From RXIX01 sp003989075 (GTDB lineage: Bacteria; Pseudomonadota; Gammaproteobacteria; Competibacterales; Competibacteraceae): DNA of 64,000 nt. Numbering within the stretch: position 1 is the first letter of the stretch; each line of letters opens with the position of its first letter. Positions 45,277 through 54,456 of this stretch are shown piece by piece. The notes beneath the pieces are model-generated. The model had not been told where the DNA came from, searched no databases, and was given only the letters and a program-made list of their open reading frames with translations. A program made the translations under genes and the position numbers. Where the stretch lies: the NCBI GenBank assembly GCA_029780415.1, contig JAKOYN010000011.1, positions 1-64,000 on the forward strand, in the 5' to 3' direction.

Positions 45277-46941
45277 ATGGCCCAATACATCTACACCATG
45301 AACCGCGTGGGCAAGGTTGTCCCGCCCAAGCGCGAAATCCTCAAGGATATTTCCCTCTCATTCTTCCCCGGCGCCAAGATTGGCGTACTCGGTCTGAACG
45401 GCTCTGGCAAATCCACCCTGCTGCGCATCATGGCCGGCGTCGACACCGATATTCTCGGCGAGGCCCGTCCACAGCCCGGCATTCATATCGGCTTCCTGTC
45501 GCAGGAGCCACAACTCGACCCCAGCAAGGACGTGCGCGGCAACGTTGAGGAAGCGGTCGCGCCGATCAAGAACGCCCTGACGCGGCTCGACGAAGTCTAC
45601 GCCGCCTATGCCGATCCTGAGGCCGATTTCGACAAACTGGCCGCCGAACAGGCCGACCTCGAAGCCTACCTGCACGCCACCGACGGCCATAATCTCGACC
45701 GCACCCTGGATGTCGCCGCCGATGCTCTGCGCCTGCCGCCCTGGGATGCGGATGTGACCCAGTTGTCCGGTGGTGAAAAGCGCCGCGTCGCCCTGTGCCG
45801 CCTGCTGCTATCCAAGCCGGACATGCTGCTGCTCGACGAGCCAACCAATCACCTCGACGCCGAATCCGTAGCCTGGCTGGAGCGCTTCCTGCAGGATTAT
45901 CCGGGCACCGTGGTCGCCGTCACCCATGACCGCTACTTCCTCGATAATGTCGCCGGCTGGATTCTGGAACTGGACCGGGGTCGCGGCATTCCCTGGGAGG
46001 GCAACTACTCCTCGTGGCTGGAACAGAAGGAAAAGCGTCTGGAGATCGAGGAGAAGCAGGAAACCGCGCACACCAAGGCCATGAAGGCGGAACTGGAATG
46101 GGTGCGCGCCAATCCCAAGGGTCGCCATGCCAAGAGCAAGGCGCGTGTCGCCCGCTTCGAGGAACTGGAGTCGCAGGAATTCCAAAAGCGCAACGAAACT
46201 CAGGAATTGTATATTCCACCGGGGCCGCGCCTGGGCGAACTCGTGGTGGAAGCGGCCGGCCTGCGCAAGGGCTTTGGCGATCGGCTGCTGATTGACGGCC
46301 TCGACTTCCGCCTGCCCAAGGGCGGCATCGTCGGCGTCATCGGTCCCAACGGCGCCGGCAAAACCACCCTGTTCCGCATGCTGGTCGGTCAGGAACAGCC
46401 GGATGGCGGCACGCTGCGGGTCGGCGATACCGTCAGGCTGGCCTATGTCGATCAGTCGCGCGATACCCTCGACGGCAGCAAGACCGTCTGGCAGGAAATC
46501 TCCGATGGCCTCGACCTGATCACGGTGGGCAGCTATCAGATCAGTTCACGCGCCTACGTGGGCCGCTTCAACTTCAAGGGACCGGATCAGCAGAAGTTCA
46601 TCAAGGATCTGTCCGGCGGCGAACGCAACCGTGTGCATCTGGCCAAGCTGTTGCGCAGTGGCGGCAACGTGCTGCTGCTCGACGAGCCGACCAACGATCT
46701 CGACGTGGAAACGCTGCGAGCGCTGGAGGAAGCCTTGCTGGCTTTCGCCGGCTGCGCGGTGATCATTTCCCATGATCGCTGGTTCCTCGACCGCATCGCT
46801 ACCCACATCCTCGCCTTCGAGGGTGATTCACAAGTGGTGTGGTTCGAGGGCAACTATGCCGATTACGAAGTCGACCGCAAGCGCCGGCTGGGTGTGGACG
46901 CCGATCAGCCGCACCGCATCAAATATCGCAAACTGGCCTGA
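45277..46941 (+). CDS. ettA: Energy-dependent translational throttle protein (ABC-F)
   Basis: A 554-residue soluble protein with two ABC ATPase domains and no membrane span. Walker A GLNGSGKSTLL and signature LSGGEKRRVAL are in the first half; GPNGAGKTTLF and LSGGERNRVHL in the second. The arm and linker carry the basic segment KGRHAKSKARVARFEEL. MAQYIYTMNRVGKVVPPKRE is the standard EttA start. It binds the ribosomal E site and gates elongation by the ATP/ADP ratio. The length equals that of E. coli EttA (about 555). Confidence 0.96.
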   Translation: MAQYIYTMNRVGKVVPPKREILKDISLSFFPGAKIGVLGLNGSGKSTLLRIMAGVDTDILGEARPQPGIHIGFLSQEPQLDPSKDVRGNVEEAVAPIKNALTRLDEVYAAYADPEADFDKLAAEQADLEAYLHATDGHNLDRTLDVAADALRLPPWDADVTQLSGGEKRRVALCRLLLSKPDMLLLDEPTNHLDAESVAWLERFLQDYPGTVVAVTHDRYFLDNVAGWILELDRGRGIPWEGNYSSWLEQKEKRLEIEEKQETAHTKAMKAELEWVRANPKGRHAKSKARVARFEELESQEFQKRNETQELYIPPGPRLGELVVEAAGLRKGFGDRLLIDGLDFRLPKGGIVGVIGPNGAGKTTLFRMLVGQEQPDGGTLRVGDTVRLAYVDQSRDTLDGSKTVWQEISDGLDLITVGSYQISSRAYVGRFNFKGPDQQKFIKDLSGGERNRVHLAKLLRSGGNVLLLDEPTNDLDVETLRALEEALLAFAGCAVIISHDRWFLDRIATHILAFEGDSQVVWFEGNYADYEVDRKRRLGVDADQPHRIKYRKLA

Positions 46942-47074
46942 ACCCGCATCGGCGCAGCCGTCGTGTGGTCAAAGCATTTAGCCTTGTCCACACGGCGCAT
47001 CCGGCAGATACAGAGCCGGGCGACTCTGCCTGCCCTGCCGCGTGCAGGGCGCCACATGGCGGGAGGTTAACGCG

Positions 47075-47293
47075 ATGCTGAAACCTTTGCTGCCCGAAGG
47101 CGAGACCCTGCGCCGGGCGTTTGCGTGGCTGAGCGAACAGCCGGGGTCCTGCACCCCGCGCCAGGTCGAACAGGCCAGCCTGCGCTTTGACCTGGCGCCC
47201 TGCGATGAGGAATTCCTGCTGCGCCAGTTCGTTCACCACCGCGGCACGGCCAGCGATGCGCCGGCTGTGGATGAAGCCACCTCAGCCCGCTAG
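47075..47293 (+). CDS. Small hypothetical protein (72 aa)
   Basis: ATG 47075 is preceded by GGGAGG at eight bases. The product begins MLKPLLPEGETLRRAFAWLSEQ and continues VEQASLRFDLAPCDEEFLLRQF, with the look of a short helical protein of regular coding composition. There is no known domain that I can name. Its end overlaps the convergent Nudix gene by 12 bases. The strong ribosome-binding site and biased codon use support it as real. Confidence 0.7.
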   Translation: MLKPLLPEGETLRRAFAWLSEQPGSCTPRQVEQASLRFDLAPCDEEFLLRQFVHHRGTASDAPAVDEATSAR

Positions 47294-47923
47294 CGGTCCG
47301 CGCAGGCGCCGAGCAAAGCCGACCAGCATGGCCGCTGTCGCGCCCCAGATAAAGCGCTCCTGATAGGGAATCGCGTAATAGCGCCGCTGCTGGCCCTCAT
47401 AGAGCACGCTGCGATATTCGTGGTTGTTGTGGTCGAGCAGAAAGGCCAGCGGCACTTCAAACGCCTCGGCAACTTCAAAGGCATCCAGGGTCAATGCAAA
47501 CGGTGGCTCCACGAACGCCACCACGGGTGTCACCAGAAAACCGGTCACGGTCTGATACAGGTCGAGAAAACCGGCAATTTCCGTGATATGGCGGCGCTGC
47601 AGGCCGATTTCCTCCTCGGCCTCGCGCAGTGCGGTATCCACCGGGCTGGCATCCTCAGCCTCGGCGCGGCCACCGGGAAAGCTGATCTGCCCGGCGTGGT
47701 GTTCGAGATGCGCAGTACGCTGAGTCAGCAGCACGGTGAAGCCCTCGGGGCGCGCCACCAGTGGCACCAGCACCGCCGCCGGTGTCAGCGGCCGCTCCTC
47801 GGCCTGCAATCCGGCCACGGCATGATCACCGCTCAGTTCATCGCCGGTCGCAATCGGGTGCTGCGCATGCAGGCAACGGCGAATCCGCTCACGCAGGTCT
47901 GCAAGAGATACTTCAGGCCACAT
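47282..47923 (-). CDS. Nudix hydrolase, CoA pyrophosphatase type
   Basis: A 213-residue protein. The Nudix box is intact: G-x5-E-x7-REAEEEIGL beginning GGRAEAEDASPVDTALREAEEE. VLLTQRTAHLEHHAGQISFPGG upstream of it is the extra motif that distinguishes the CoA pyrophosphatase (NudL) group. It probably cleaves CoA or acyl-CoA to phosphopantetheine and 3',5'-ADP, relevant in a cell rich in acyl-CoA genes. The gene starts 11 bases inside the end of tatD upstream, so the two are translationally coupled. Confidence 0.88.
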   Translation of the reverse strand: MWPEVSLADLRERIRRCLHAQHPIATGDELSGDHAVAGLQAEERPLTPAAVLVPLVARPEGFTVLLTQRTAHLEHHAGQISFPGGRAEAEDASPVDTALREAEEEIGLQRRHITEIAGFLDLYQTVTGFLVTPVVAFVEPPFALTLDAFEVAEAFEVPLAFLLDHNNHEYRSVLYEGQQRRYYAIPYQERFIWGATAAMLVGFARRLRGPLAG

Positions 47924-48701
47924 CCAGCGCTACTCCAAACAGCCGGCTGTAATTCGCAGCGGTGACTGCTGCAACCTGTTCCAAGGTTTCGCCACGCAGT
48001 TGCGCAACAAAGGCTGCCACCTCGCGCACCCAGGCCGGCTGATTGGGCTTGCCGCGATACGGCACGGGCGCCAGATAGGGTGCGTCGGTTTCCACCAGCA
48101 GCCGCTCGGCGGGCAGGCGCCGCGCCACCTCCTGAATCTGTCGGGCATTGCGGAAGGTGACGATGCCGGAAAAGGAAATATGGAAATTCAGGTCCAGTGC
48201 GCGCTCGGCCATTGCCCAGTCCTCGGTAAAGCAGTGCAGCACACCTCCGACCTCGGCCGCGCCTTCCTCGGCCAGAATACGCAGGGTATCCTCGCGGGCC
48301 TCGCGGGTATGCACGATCAGCGGCTTGCCCAGATCACGCGCGGCGGCAATGTGGATGCGGAACCAATCGCGCTGGCCTGCAGCATTGCCGGCGCCATAAT
48401 GGTAATCCAGCCCGGTCTCACCGATCGCCACCACCCGCGCTCCGCGGCCCAGAGTGACCAGTTCGGCCACGGTCGGAGCGCGACTCTCAGTTTCGCCAGG
48501 ATGCACGCCCACCGACAGCGCCACCTGCGGATAGGGTTCGGTCAAGCGGGCCAGCGCCGGCCAACCTTCCAGATCGGTAGCCACGCTGAGCAGATGAGTC
48601 ACACCGGCAGTAGCAGCGCTATCCAGCACAGCGGCCAGATCACCGCCATAGCGGCCCAGATCAAGGCGGTCCAGATGACAATGCGAATCGACCAACAGCA
48701 T
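47913..48701 (-). CDS. tatD: TatD-family metal-dependent DNase
   Basis: A 262-residue TIM-barrel hydrolase. The metal ligands are visible in LLVDSHCHLD (N-terminus), GETGLDYHY, LIVHTREA, VLHCFTED and the late ETDAPYLAP. Relatives are 3'-5' exonucleases involved in DNA repair or degradation; the family label YcfH also applies. It follows pilZ on the minus strand, as in many gammaproteobacteria (holB-pilZ-tatD). Confidence 0.93.
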   Translation of the reverse strand: MLLVDSHCHLDRLDLGRYGGDLAAVLDSAATAGVTHLLSVATDLEGWPALARLTEPYPQVALSVGVHPGETESRAPTVAELVTLGRGARVVAIGETGLDYHYGAGNAAGQRDWFRIHIAAARDLGKPLIVHTREAREDTLRILAEEGAAEVGGVLHCFTEDWAMAERALDLNFHISFSGIVTFRNARQIQEVARRLPAERLLVETDAPYLAPVPYRGKPNQPAWVREVAAFVAQLRGETLEQVAAVTAANYSRLFGVALDVA

Positions 48702-48714
48702 GCCCAGAGTGTCC

Positions 48715-49086
48715 CTACATGGTATTGGTCAGTTGATCGCTGCGGTTGTAGCCAGCCAGCAGCGCATCGATCTTCTTGTGCAGGTTGGCGCCTTCGACTC
48801 CGGAAAACTGAATGCCCACACCCATCTGCCGGCCACCGGGCGTGGTGCGATGATTAATCCACACCACCTTGCCGGTAATGGCAAAGCGCTCCGGGTCTTC
48901 CAGCAGCGTCAGCAGCAGGAACACCTCGTCGCCCAGCTCGAAAGTCTTTTCCGTCGGAATGAAAATGCCGCCCCCCTTGACGAAGGGCATGTAATTGGCG
49001 TTCAGCATTGCCTTGTCCTTGATGGCCAGGGAAATGACGCCTTGACGTGGAGCCGCCATAGTGTGTCGTTCAACCTCCGGGGGCAT
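48715..49086 (-). CDS. PilZ domain protein, type IV pilus-associated type
   Basis: A 123-residue protein from ATG 49084-49086; an alternative, ATG 49057-49059 (MAAPRQGVIS), is 27 bases later and more typical of the family start. ISLAIKDKAMLNANYMPFVKGGGIFIPTEKTFELGDEVFLLLTLL is the pattern of the PilZ protein of Pseudomonas-like type IV pili, which lacks the usual RxxxR c-di-GMP-binding motif. It is needed for pilus biogenesis through PilB and FimX partners in those species. It is placed between holB and tatD, the conserved location. Confidence 0.88.
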   Translation of the reverse strand: MPPEVERHTMAAPRQGVISLAIKDKAMLNANYMPFVKGGGIFIPTEKTFELGDEVFLLLTLLEDPERFAITGKVVWINHRTTPGGRQMGVGIQFSGVEGANLHKKIDALLAGYNRSDQLTNTM

Positions 49087-49103
49087 GGTTCCAGTTGCAG
49101 ATG

Positions 49104-50096
49104 CTAGGGCAAATCATCATGTGCACCACCGCCTAGAAAGGCTTCCAGCTGCATCTGGACGTTAACCTGAGTGGTCGCGCATAAGGTTCGCAGGCGCATG
49201 GCGGCGTCGAGACGCTCGAACAGAGTTCGCAGCGCGTATTGCCTGGCCCACTCCTGTAGCACCGGGCGCAGATCGGGGTTATCGAGGCGGGGTGGATCAC
49301 TTATCATCTTAAGCCGAATCAGATCATGGTGCCAACCGATCAGCCAGCGCAGGTTCTCGCTCAGGTCGCCCTGCATCCAGTCCTGGGCGACACCCACCGG
49401 GTCGGCGCTGCCCGCCAGCATCTGCCGGTATACTTCAAACAGCGTGCGCCGCCGCTCCCAACGCGCGCCATCGGCCTGCGCCAGCGCTGCCAGTGGTGCC
49501 CCGCCGGTGATCGCCAGCAGCACGACCGGATCAATCGCAGCCGGGATCTGCGGCGCCAACCAGTCACAGGCGCTGGCCAACGGCGGTGGCGCAAAGTCGA
49601 TGCGCTGGCAACGGCTGCGCACGGTCGCCGGCAAGCGCGCCGGCCGGGCGCTGACCAGCAGAAGCAGGCTGTTACCGGGCGGTTCCTCAAGAGTCTTGAG
49701 CAGGCTATTGGCAGCATTGACATTGAGCCGATCGGCTGGCTCCAGCAGGGCGATCTTGCAGCCACCGTATTGGGCCGTGCAGCCGAGAAAGATGCACAGC
49801 TCACGCACGGCATCGATCCTGATCGGCTTGCCGTCTTCCTCGGGCTGCAGCACCTGCATGTCGGGATGGCTGCCCGCCTGCACCAGCCGGCATCCCCGGC
49901 ACAGGCCACAGGCCTTGCCCTCGGCATCGACCTGCGTACACAGCAGCGCCCGGATCAGGCGCCGGGCAAATAGGCCCTTGCCCAGCCCGGCGGGCCCGGC
50001 CAGCAGCAGTGCATGCGGCAGGCGGCCAGCGGCATGACGCTGCCATAACTGCTGCCATGGGGCCCTATGCCAGGGCAGGCACTCGTCCCTGTCCAT
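49104..50096 (-). CDS. holB: DNA polymerase III subunit delta'
   Basis: A 330-residue clamp-loader subunit. ATG 50094-50096 (MDRDECLPWH) overlaps the tmk stop as TGATG. LLAGPAGLGKGLFARRL is the Walker A-like loop; CGLCRGCRLVQAGSHPD forms the zinc module; LLKTLEEPPGNSLLLLVSARPARLPATVRSRCQRI is the strongly conserved sensor region. It acts with delta and tau to load the sliding clamp during replication. Confidence 0.94.
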   Translation of the reverse strand: MDRDECLPWHRAPWQQLWQRHAAGRLPHALLLAGPAGLGKGLFARRLIRALLCTQVDAEGKACGLCRGCRLVQAGSHPDMQVLQPEEDGKPIRIDAVRELCIFLGCTAQYGGCKIALLEPADRLNVNAANSLLKTLEEPPGNSLLLLVSARPARLPATVRSRCQRIDFAPPPLASACDWLAPQIPAAIDPVVLLAITGGAPLAALAQADGARWERRRTLFEVYRQMLAGSADPVGVAQDWMQGDLSENLRWLIGWHHDLIRLKMISDPPRLDNPDLRPVLQEWARQYALRTLFERLDAAMRLRTLCATTQVNVQMQLEAFLGGGAHDDLP

Positions 50097-50722
50097 CAGT
50101 CGCGCGCCATCCAATCCGCCATGCACTGCTTCACGCGCGTGCTAACCTCGGCTGCGGGCGCATCGGCGGCCACGATGCGGTAGCGGTCGGGATCGGCAGC
50201 GGCACGGGCCAGATACGCGGCGCGCACCCGGTCGAAGAATTCCAGGGCTTCAGCTTCAAAACGGTCTGCCGGTCCCCGTTGCGCAATGCGTCGCAGCCCG
50301 ACAGGTACCGGAAGGTCAAAGAGCAACGTCAAGTCGGGACGCAGCTCGCCCTGCACCCAGTCCTCGAGCGCAGCGATACGCGCTGTCGGCAGGCCGCGCC
50401 CGCCGCCCTGATAGGCATAGGTCGCATCGGTGAAGCGGTCGCAGATGACCCATTGCCCCGCCGCTAGCGCTGGACGGATGACCTGGCGCAGGTGCTCGGC
50501 ACGCGCGGCAAACATCAGCAACGCTTCAGTCTCGGGAGCAAGGCCCCCGTCGCGATGCGCCAACAGAAGGCCGCGTATTTCTTCGCCTAAGGCGGTTCCT
50601 CCGGGTTCGCGCGTCATCACTACCGGACACCCGGCACTCTGTAAGCACTCGCGAATCGCCACCAGTTGCGTGCTTTTCCCTGCACCTTCGATGCCTTCGA
50701 CTGTGATAAACCGGCCCATCAT
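50096..50722 (-). CDS. tmk: Thymidylate kinase
   Basis: A 208-residue P-loop kinase converting dTMP to dTDP. FITVEGIEGAGKSTQ is Walker A, TREPGGTALGEEIR the substrate loop, and CDRFTDATYAYQGGGRGL the DR(Y/F/H) and lid motif with the basic residue in the GGGRG position. It is flanked by holB and mltG in the classical order. Confidence 0.96.
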   Translation of the reverse strand: MMGRFITVEGIEGAGKSTQLVAIRECLQSAGCPVVMTREPGGTALGEEIRGLLLAHRDGGLAPETEALLMFAARAEHLRQVIRPALAAGQWVICDRFTDATYAYQGGGRGLPTARIAALEDWVQGELRPDLTLLFDLPVPVGLRRIAQRGPADRFEAEALEFFDRVRAAYLARAAADPDRYRIVAADAPAAEVSTRVKQCMADWMARD

Positions 50723-50765
50723 TAATGCTCTCCGCGATAGACTCGCCCTTCAGGCGGGGGAGGCG

Positions 50766-51815
50766 TCAAGGTGTTTTGTCCCGGAGCTGATAGCGACGCA
50801 CCGCGCGGTTATGTTCTTCCAGAGTGCGGGAAAAGACGTGGCCGCCTTCACCGGTCGCGACGAAATACAGAGCCTCACCCGGATCCGGCTCGACGGTCGC
50901 CGCCAGCGCCGCCGCACTGGGCAAGGCGATCGGCGTCGGCGGTAAGCCTTTGCGGGTATAGGTGTTATAGGGCGTATCGGTGCTCAGATCGCGGCGACGC
51001 AAATTGCCATCATAGGCGGCGCCAAGACCATAGATCACGGTGGGATCGGTCTGCAGCGGCATGCCCAGACGCAGTCGGCGCAGAAATACCCCGGCAATCT
51101 GCGGCCGTTCCGCAGGCAGGCCGGTTTCCTTCTCGACGATCGAGGCCAGGATCAGCACCTGCTCGGGATTCTCCAGCGGCAGATCCGTCGCACGCCGCGC
51201 CCAGACCGTGGCCAGCTGCTGATCCAGCGCCGCCAGTGCCCGGTGCAGAAACGCCACATCGGTGGTGCCAGCGGGAAAATGGTAGGTATCGGGGAAAAAG
51301 CGCCCTTCGGGAAACAGGCCCGGCCGGCCCAGACGCGCCATCACTTCAGCATCACTGGCCTCGCCCAGGGTCTGGACGATCTTGGGGTGCGCAGCCAATG
51401 CCTGACGCAGCTGACGGAAGGTCCAGCCTTCCACTACCGTCAGCGGATACTGGATCACCCGTCCGGCGACGATCCGGCCCAGCAGCAGACGCGGTGTATC
51501 ACCCGCCTGCAGAGCATATTCACCGGCCTTGAGGCGCGGCGCCAGCCCATGGAGACGGGCATAGGCCTGCAGATACAGCGCGGACCGCAACAGGCCAGGC
51601 TGCTGGCGCAACTGGCGGGCCAACCCGGCGATGCCGCTGCCCGGCTTCAACTCCAGCACCAGGCCCGCCGCAGGCACTCCCAGAGGCGTGTCGAGAAACA
51701 CCTGATAATCAGCGTACACCATGTACAGCGCCGGCCCAAAAACCAGGACCAGCGCCGCCAGAACGCCACTCAGGCCGCGCAACCACCCAGAAAACGCCAA
51801 CGATCCGCTCCCCAA
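50766..51815 (-). CDS. mltG: Endolytic murein transglycosylase
   Basis: A 349-residue protein with one N-terminal transmembrane helix (GVLAALVLVFGPALYMVY) and a periplasmic YceG domain. LASIVEKETGLPAERPQIAGVF holds the catalytic Glu, and PLQTDPTVIYGLG and the late ALYFVATGEGGHVFSRTLEEHN are family hallmarks. It cuts nascent peptidoglycan strands to terminate glycan polymerisation. It lies between fabF and tmk; the usual pabC gene is absent. Confidence 0.94.
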   Translation of the reverse strand: MGSGSLAFSGWLRGLSGVLAALVLVFGPALYMVYADYQVFLDTPLGVPAAGLVLELKPGSGIAGLARQLRQQPGLLRSALYLQAYARLHGLAPRLKAGEYALQAGDTPRLLLGRIVAGRVIQYPLTVVEGWTFRQLRQALAAHPKIVQTLGEASDAEVMARLGRPGLFPEGRFFPDTYHFPAGTTDVAFLHRALAALDQQLATVWARRATDLPLENPEQVLILASIVEKETGLPAERPQIAGVFLRRLRLGMPLQTDPTVIYGLGAAYDGNLRRRDLSTDTPYNTYTRKGLPPTPIALPSAAALAATVEPDPGEALYFVATGEGGHVFSRTLEEHNRAVRRYQLRDKTP

Positions 51816-51846
51816 TCGCGCCCTGTGCCGGCGTAGGCCGAGGCGC

Positions 51847-53088
51847 TCAATCCAGGGCGCGGAATATCACGGTGCCGTTGGTGCCGCCGAAACCAAAGGA
51901 ATTCGACAGCGCTACACGGATACGCCGCTCCTGGGCGACATGCGGCACATAGTTCAGATCGCAGCCCGGCTCGGCCTCGTCCAGATTGATGGTCGGTGGC
52001 GCCACCTGATCACGGATCGCCAGAATGGTGAAAATCGCTTCCACACCACCGGCAGCACCGAGCAGATGCCCGGTCATCGACTTGGTCGAACTCATCGCCA
52101 GGCGCGCGGCATGATCGCCGAACACCGCCTTGGCGGCATCGCTTTCGATCTTGTCGCCTGCGGGTGTCGAGGTGCCATGGGCATTGATGTAGTCAACGGC
52201 ATCCGGATTCAGCCCGGCATCACGCAGGGCGTTGATCATCGCCCGCCGGGCACCATCCCCATCTGGCGGCGGCAGGGTCATGTGGTAGGCATCGCCGCTC
52301 ATGCCAAAACCGATCAGTTCGGCATGGATGTGCGCGCCACGCCGCCGGGCGTGTTCGTACTCCTCCAGCACCACCACACCGGCACCATCACTGAGCACAA
52401 AGCCGTCACGATCCTTGTCCCAGGGACGGCTGGCCTTTTCCGGCTCGTCGTTGCGCGACGACAGCGCCCGCGCCGCCGCAAATCCACATAGGCCAGTCGG
52501 CGTGGTCGCCATTTCCGCACCACCGGCAACCATCACGTCGGCATCACCATAGGCGATCAGCCGGCCCGCCAGGCCAATGCTGTGGGTGCCTGTGGTGCAG
52601 GCGGTGACTACGGCCAGATTCGGACCCTTGATGCCGTAGAGGATCGACAGGTTGCCCGAGACCATGTTGATGATGCTGCGCGGCACGAAAAACGGCGTCA
52701 ACCGACGCGGACCACCCTTGAGGAAGGCGGCGTGACCTTCCTCGATGCCGGGCAGGCCGCCGATGCCGGAGCCGATATAGGTGCCGATACGCTCGGCGTT
52801 GGCCTCGGTAATTTCCAGGCCGGAATCACGGATCGCCTGCACCGCGGCACCGATGCCGTAGTGGATGAAGGCGTCCATCTTCTTGGCTTCCTTGATATTC
52901 AGGTACTGCTCGACCTGAAAATCACGCACCGCACCACCGATACGCACCGGCATGGCACTGGTATCGAAGGCGGTGATCAGCCCGATACCGCTGCGACCGG
53001 CCAGAATGTTGGTCCATGCGGTCTCCACGGCACTGCCGACTGGAGACACGATGCCCATGCCTGTCACTACTACCCGCCGCTTGGCCAC
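51847..53088 (-). CDS. fabF: Beta-ketoacyl-ACP synthase II
   Basis: A 413-residue condensing enzyme, the length of E. coli FabF when started at GTG 53086-53088 (AKRRVVVTGMG) with GAGGG nearby; a longer frame upstream is unsupported. The catalytic Cys is in VVTACTTGTHSI, with His in INAHGTSTPAGD and in MTGHLLGAAGG. It elongates acyl-ACP by malonyl-ACP condensation in type II fatty acid synthesis. It follows acpP by 104 bases. Confidence 0.96.
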   Translation of the reverse strand: MAKRRVVVTGMGIVSPVGSAVETAWTNILAGRSGIGLITAFDTSAMPVRIGGAVRDFQVEQYLNIKEAKKMDAFIHYGIGAAVQAIRDSGLEITEANAERIGTYIGSGIGGLPGIEEGHAAFLKGGPRRLTPFFVPRSIINMVSGNLSILYGIKGPNLAVVTACTTGTHSIGLAGRLIAYGDADVMVAGGAEMATTPTGLCGFAAARALSSRNDEPEKASRPWDKDRDGFVLSDGAGVVVLEEYEHARRRGAHIHAELIGFGMSGDAYHMTLPPPDGDGARRAMINALRDAGLNPDAVDYINAHGTSTPAGDKIESDAAKAVFGDHAARLAMSSTKSMTGHLLGAAGGVEAIFTILAIRDQVAPPTINLDEAEPGCDLNYVPHVAQERRIRVALSNSFGFGGTNGTVIFRALD

Positions 53089-53192
53089 CGGACTACCCTC
53101 TTCTGTGCTGCACTGACAATACACTGACAAAACAAGGCCGCGGCCCCCAAAGGTGACCGCGGCGCCGCTCTCTGCTGCTGCGAACCGACACC

Positions 53193-53438
53193 TTAACCCT
53201 GATGCGACGCGATATAGTCGATCGCCTGCTGGACGGTGGTGATCTTCTCGGCGTCCTCATCGGGAATTTCGAGCTCGAATTCCTCTTCCAGGGCCATCAC
53301 CAGTTCCACGGTGTCCAGGGAATCGGCGCCGAGATCCTCAACGAAGGAGGCCTCGTTGGTGACCTGCTCTTCCTTCACCCCCAACTGCTCGATGATGATT
53401 TTCTTGACGCGCGCTTCGATGTTGCTGATGTCAGTCAT
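53193..53438 (-). CDS. acpP: Acyl carrier protein
   Basis: An 81-residue protein from ATG 53436-53438 (MTDISNIEARVKK). GADSLDTVELVMALEEEF holds the Ser that receives 4'-phosphopantetheine, and the protein is strongly acidic as expected. It carries growing acyl chains in fatty acid synthesis. The leader contains a perfect 17-base palindrome and acpP is usually expressed well above its neighbours. Confidence 0.98.
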   Translation of the reverse strand: MTDISNIEARVKKIIIEQLGVKEEQVTNEASFVEDLGADSLDTVELVMALEEEFELEIPDEDAEKITTVQQAIDYIASHQG

Positions 53439-53471
53439 GATGGTTTGCTTCCTCGTTGTGAATCCAGACGA

Positions 53472-53488
53472 CCGCGGCACTGCCGCGG
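53472..53488 (-). promoter_or_regulatory. Perfect palindrome in the acpP leader
   Basis: CCGCGGCA, one central base, TGCCGCGG: a perfect 17-base palindrome beginning 34 bases upstream of the acpP ATG. TACAAT on the minus strand just upstream (53497-53492) could be the -10 of a dedicated acpP promoter, which would put the palindrome at the start of the transcript as a 5' stabiliser or an operator. Confidence 0.4.
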
Positions 53489-53649
53489 GCTATTGTATGG
53501 AAAAGCCTGATGCCAATCTACCCATTGAAAAATGCAAGTTGGCGCGAATCCTGAAAATTCCACTCCAGGCACAATCCAGCCCAAGGCCGGGGAATCCGGT
53601 TTCGCCCCGCATCCGGATGAACAACATCCATTCTAGCGGCTCATGGCCA

Positions 53650-54396
53650 TCAGGCCATGTACATGCCGCCGTTGACGTGCAGGGTTTCGCCGGTCACATA
53701 GGCTGCTTCAGCCGAAACCAGAAATGCCACGGCATTGGCGATATCCTGCGCCGCGCCCAGACGCTGCAGCGGAATCGTGCCGACCAGTGCAGCCCGCTGG
53801 GCATCGGGCAGGGACCGGGTCATGTCGGTGTCGATAAAGCCCGGGGCCACCGCGTTCACGGTGATATTGCGCGAACCCACCTCGCGGGCAAGCGACTTGG
53901 TAAAACCGATGATGCCAGCCTTGGCCGCTGCGTAATTGGCCTGTCCGGCATTGCCGGTGGCGCCGATCACCGAGGTGATGCTGACGATGCGGCCACGTTG
54001 CGCCTTCATCATGCCCCGCAGCACCGCCTTGCTCAGGCGATAGACCGAGGACAGATTGGTGTTGAGAATCGCCGCCCACTCTTCTTCCTTCATGCGCAGG
54101 AGCAGGTTATCGCGGGTGATGCCGGCGTTGTTCACCAGGATGCTTGGCGCACCGAACTCGTTGGTTACGGCCTTGATGGTCGCATCCACCGAAGCCGGAT
54201 CCGTCACATCCAGACACAGGCCACGGCCTGTGATTCCCTGTTCGCGCAGATCCACGGTAATAGCTTCCGCGCCGGCTTCCGTGGTGGCGGTGCCGATCAC
54301 AGTGGCGCCGCGGCGGCCGAGTTCGCGGGCAATGGCCTGACCAATGCCACGGCTGGCGCCGCTGACCAGGGCGATTTCGCCTTGCAGCGTGCTCAT
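53650..54396 (-). CDS. fabG: 3-oxoacyl-ACP reductase
   Basis: A 248-residue SDR enzyme. SGASRGIGQAIA is the NADPH-binding motif, NNAGIT follows, and the catalytic Ser-Tyr-Lys set is in VSITSVIGATGNAGQANYAAAKAG. It reduces 3-ketoacyl-ACP in each elongation cycle. AAAGGAG precedes ATG 54394-54396. fabH lies upstream with only 87 bases between, where fabD is normally found. Confidence 0.97.
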   Translation of the reverse strand: MSTLQGEIALVSGASRGIGQAIARELGRRGATVIGTATTEAGAEAITVDLREQGITGRGLCLDVTDPASVDATIKAVTNEFGAPSILVNNAGITRDNLLLRMKEEEWAAILNTNLSSVYRLSKAVLRGMMKAQRGRIVSITSVIGATGNAGQANYAAAKAGIIGFTKSLAREVGSRNITVNAVAPGFIDTDMTRSLPDAQRAALVGTIPLQRLGAAQDIANAVAFLVSAEAAYVTGETLHVNGGMYMA

Positions 54397-54418
54397 GTAG
54401 TGCAGTCTCCTTTGGTTC

Positions 54419-54456
54419 GCGCCGCCGTGCGCATCCAGCGTGGATGACAGCGGCGC
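54419..54456 (-). other. Two-stem hairpin between fabH and fabG
   Basis: Outer arms GCGCCGC (54419-54425) and GCGGCGC (54450-54456) enclose an inner CATCCA/TGGATG stem (54432-54437, 54441-54446). There is no T-run, and the fabG ribosome-binding site is just downstream on the minus strand. It occupies the place where fabD would lie. Confidence 0.55.
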
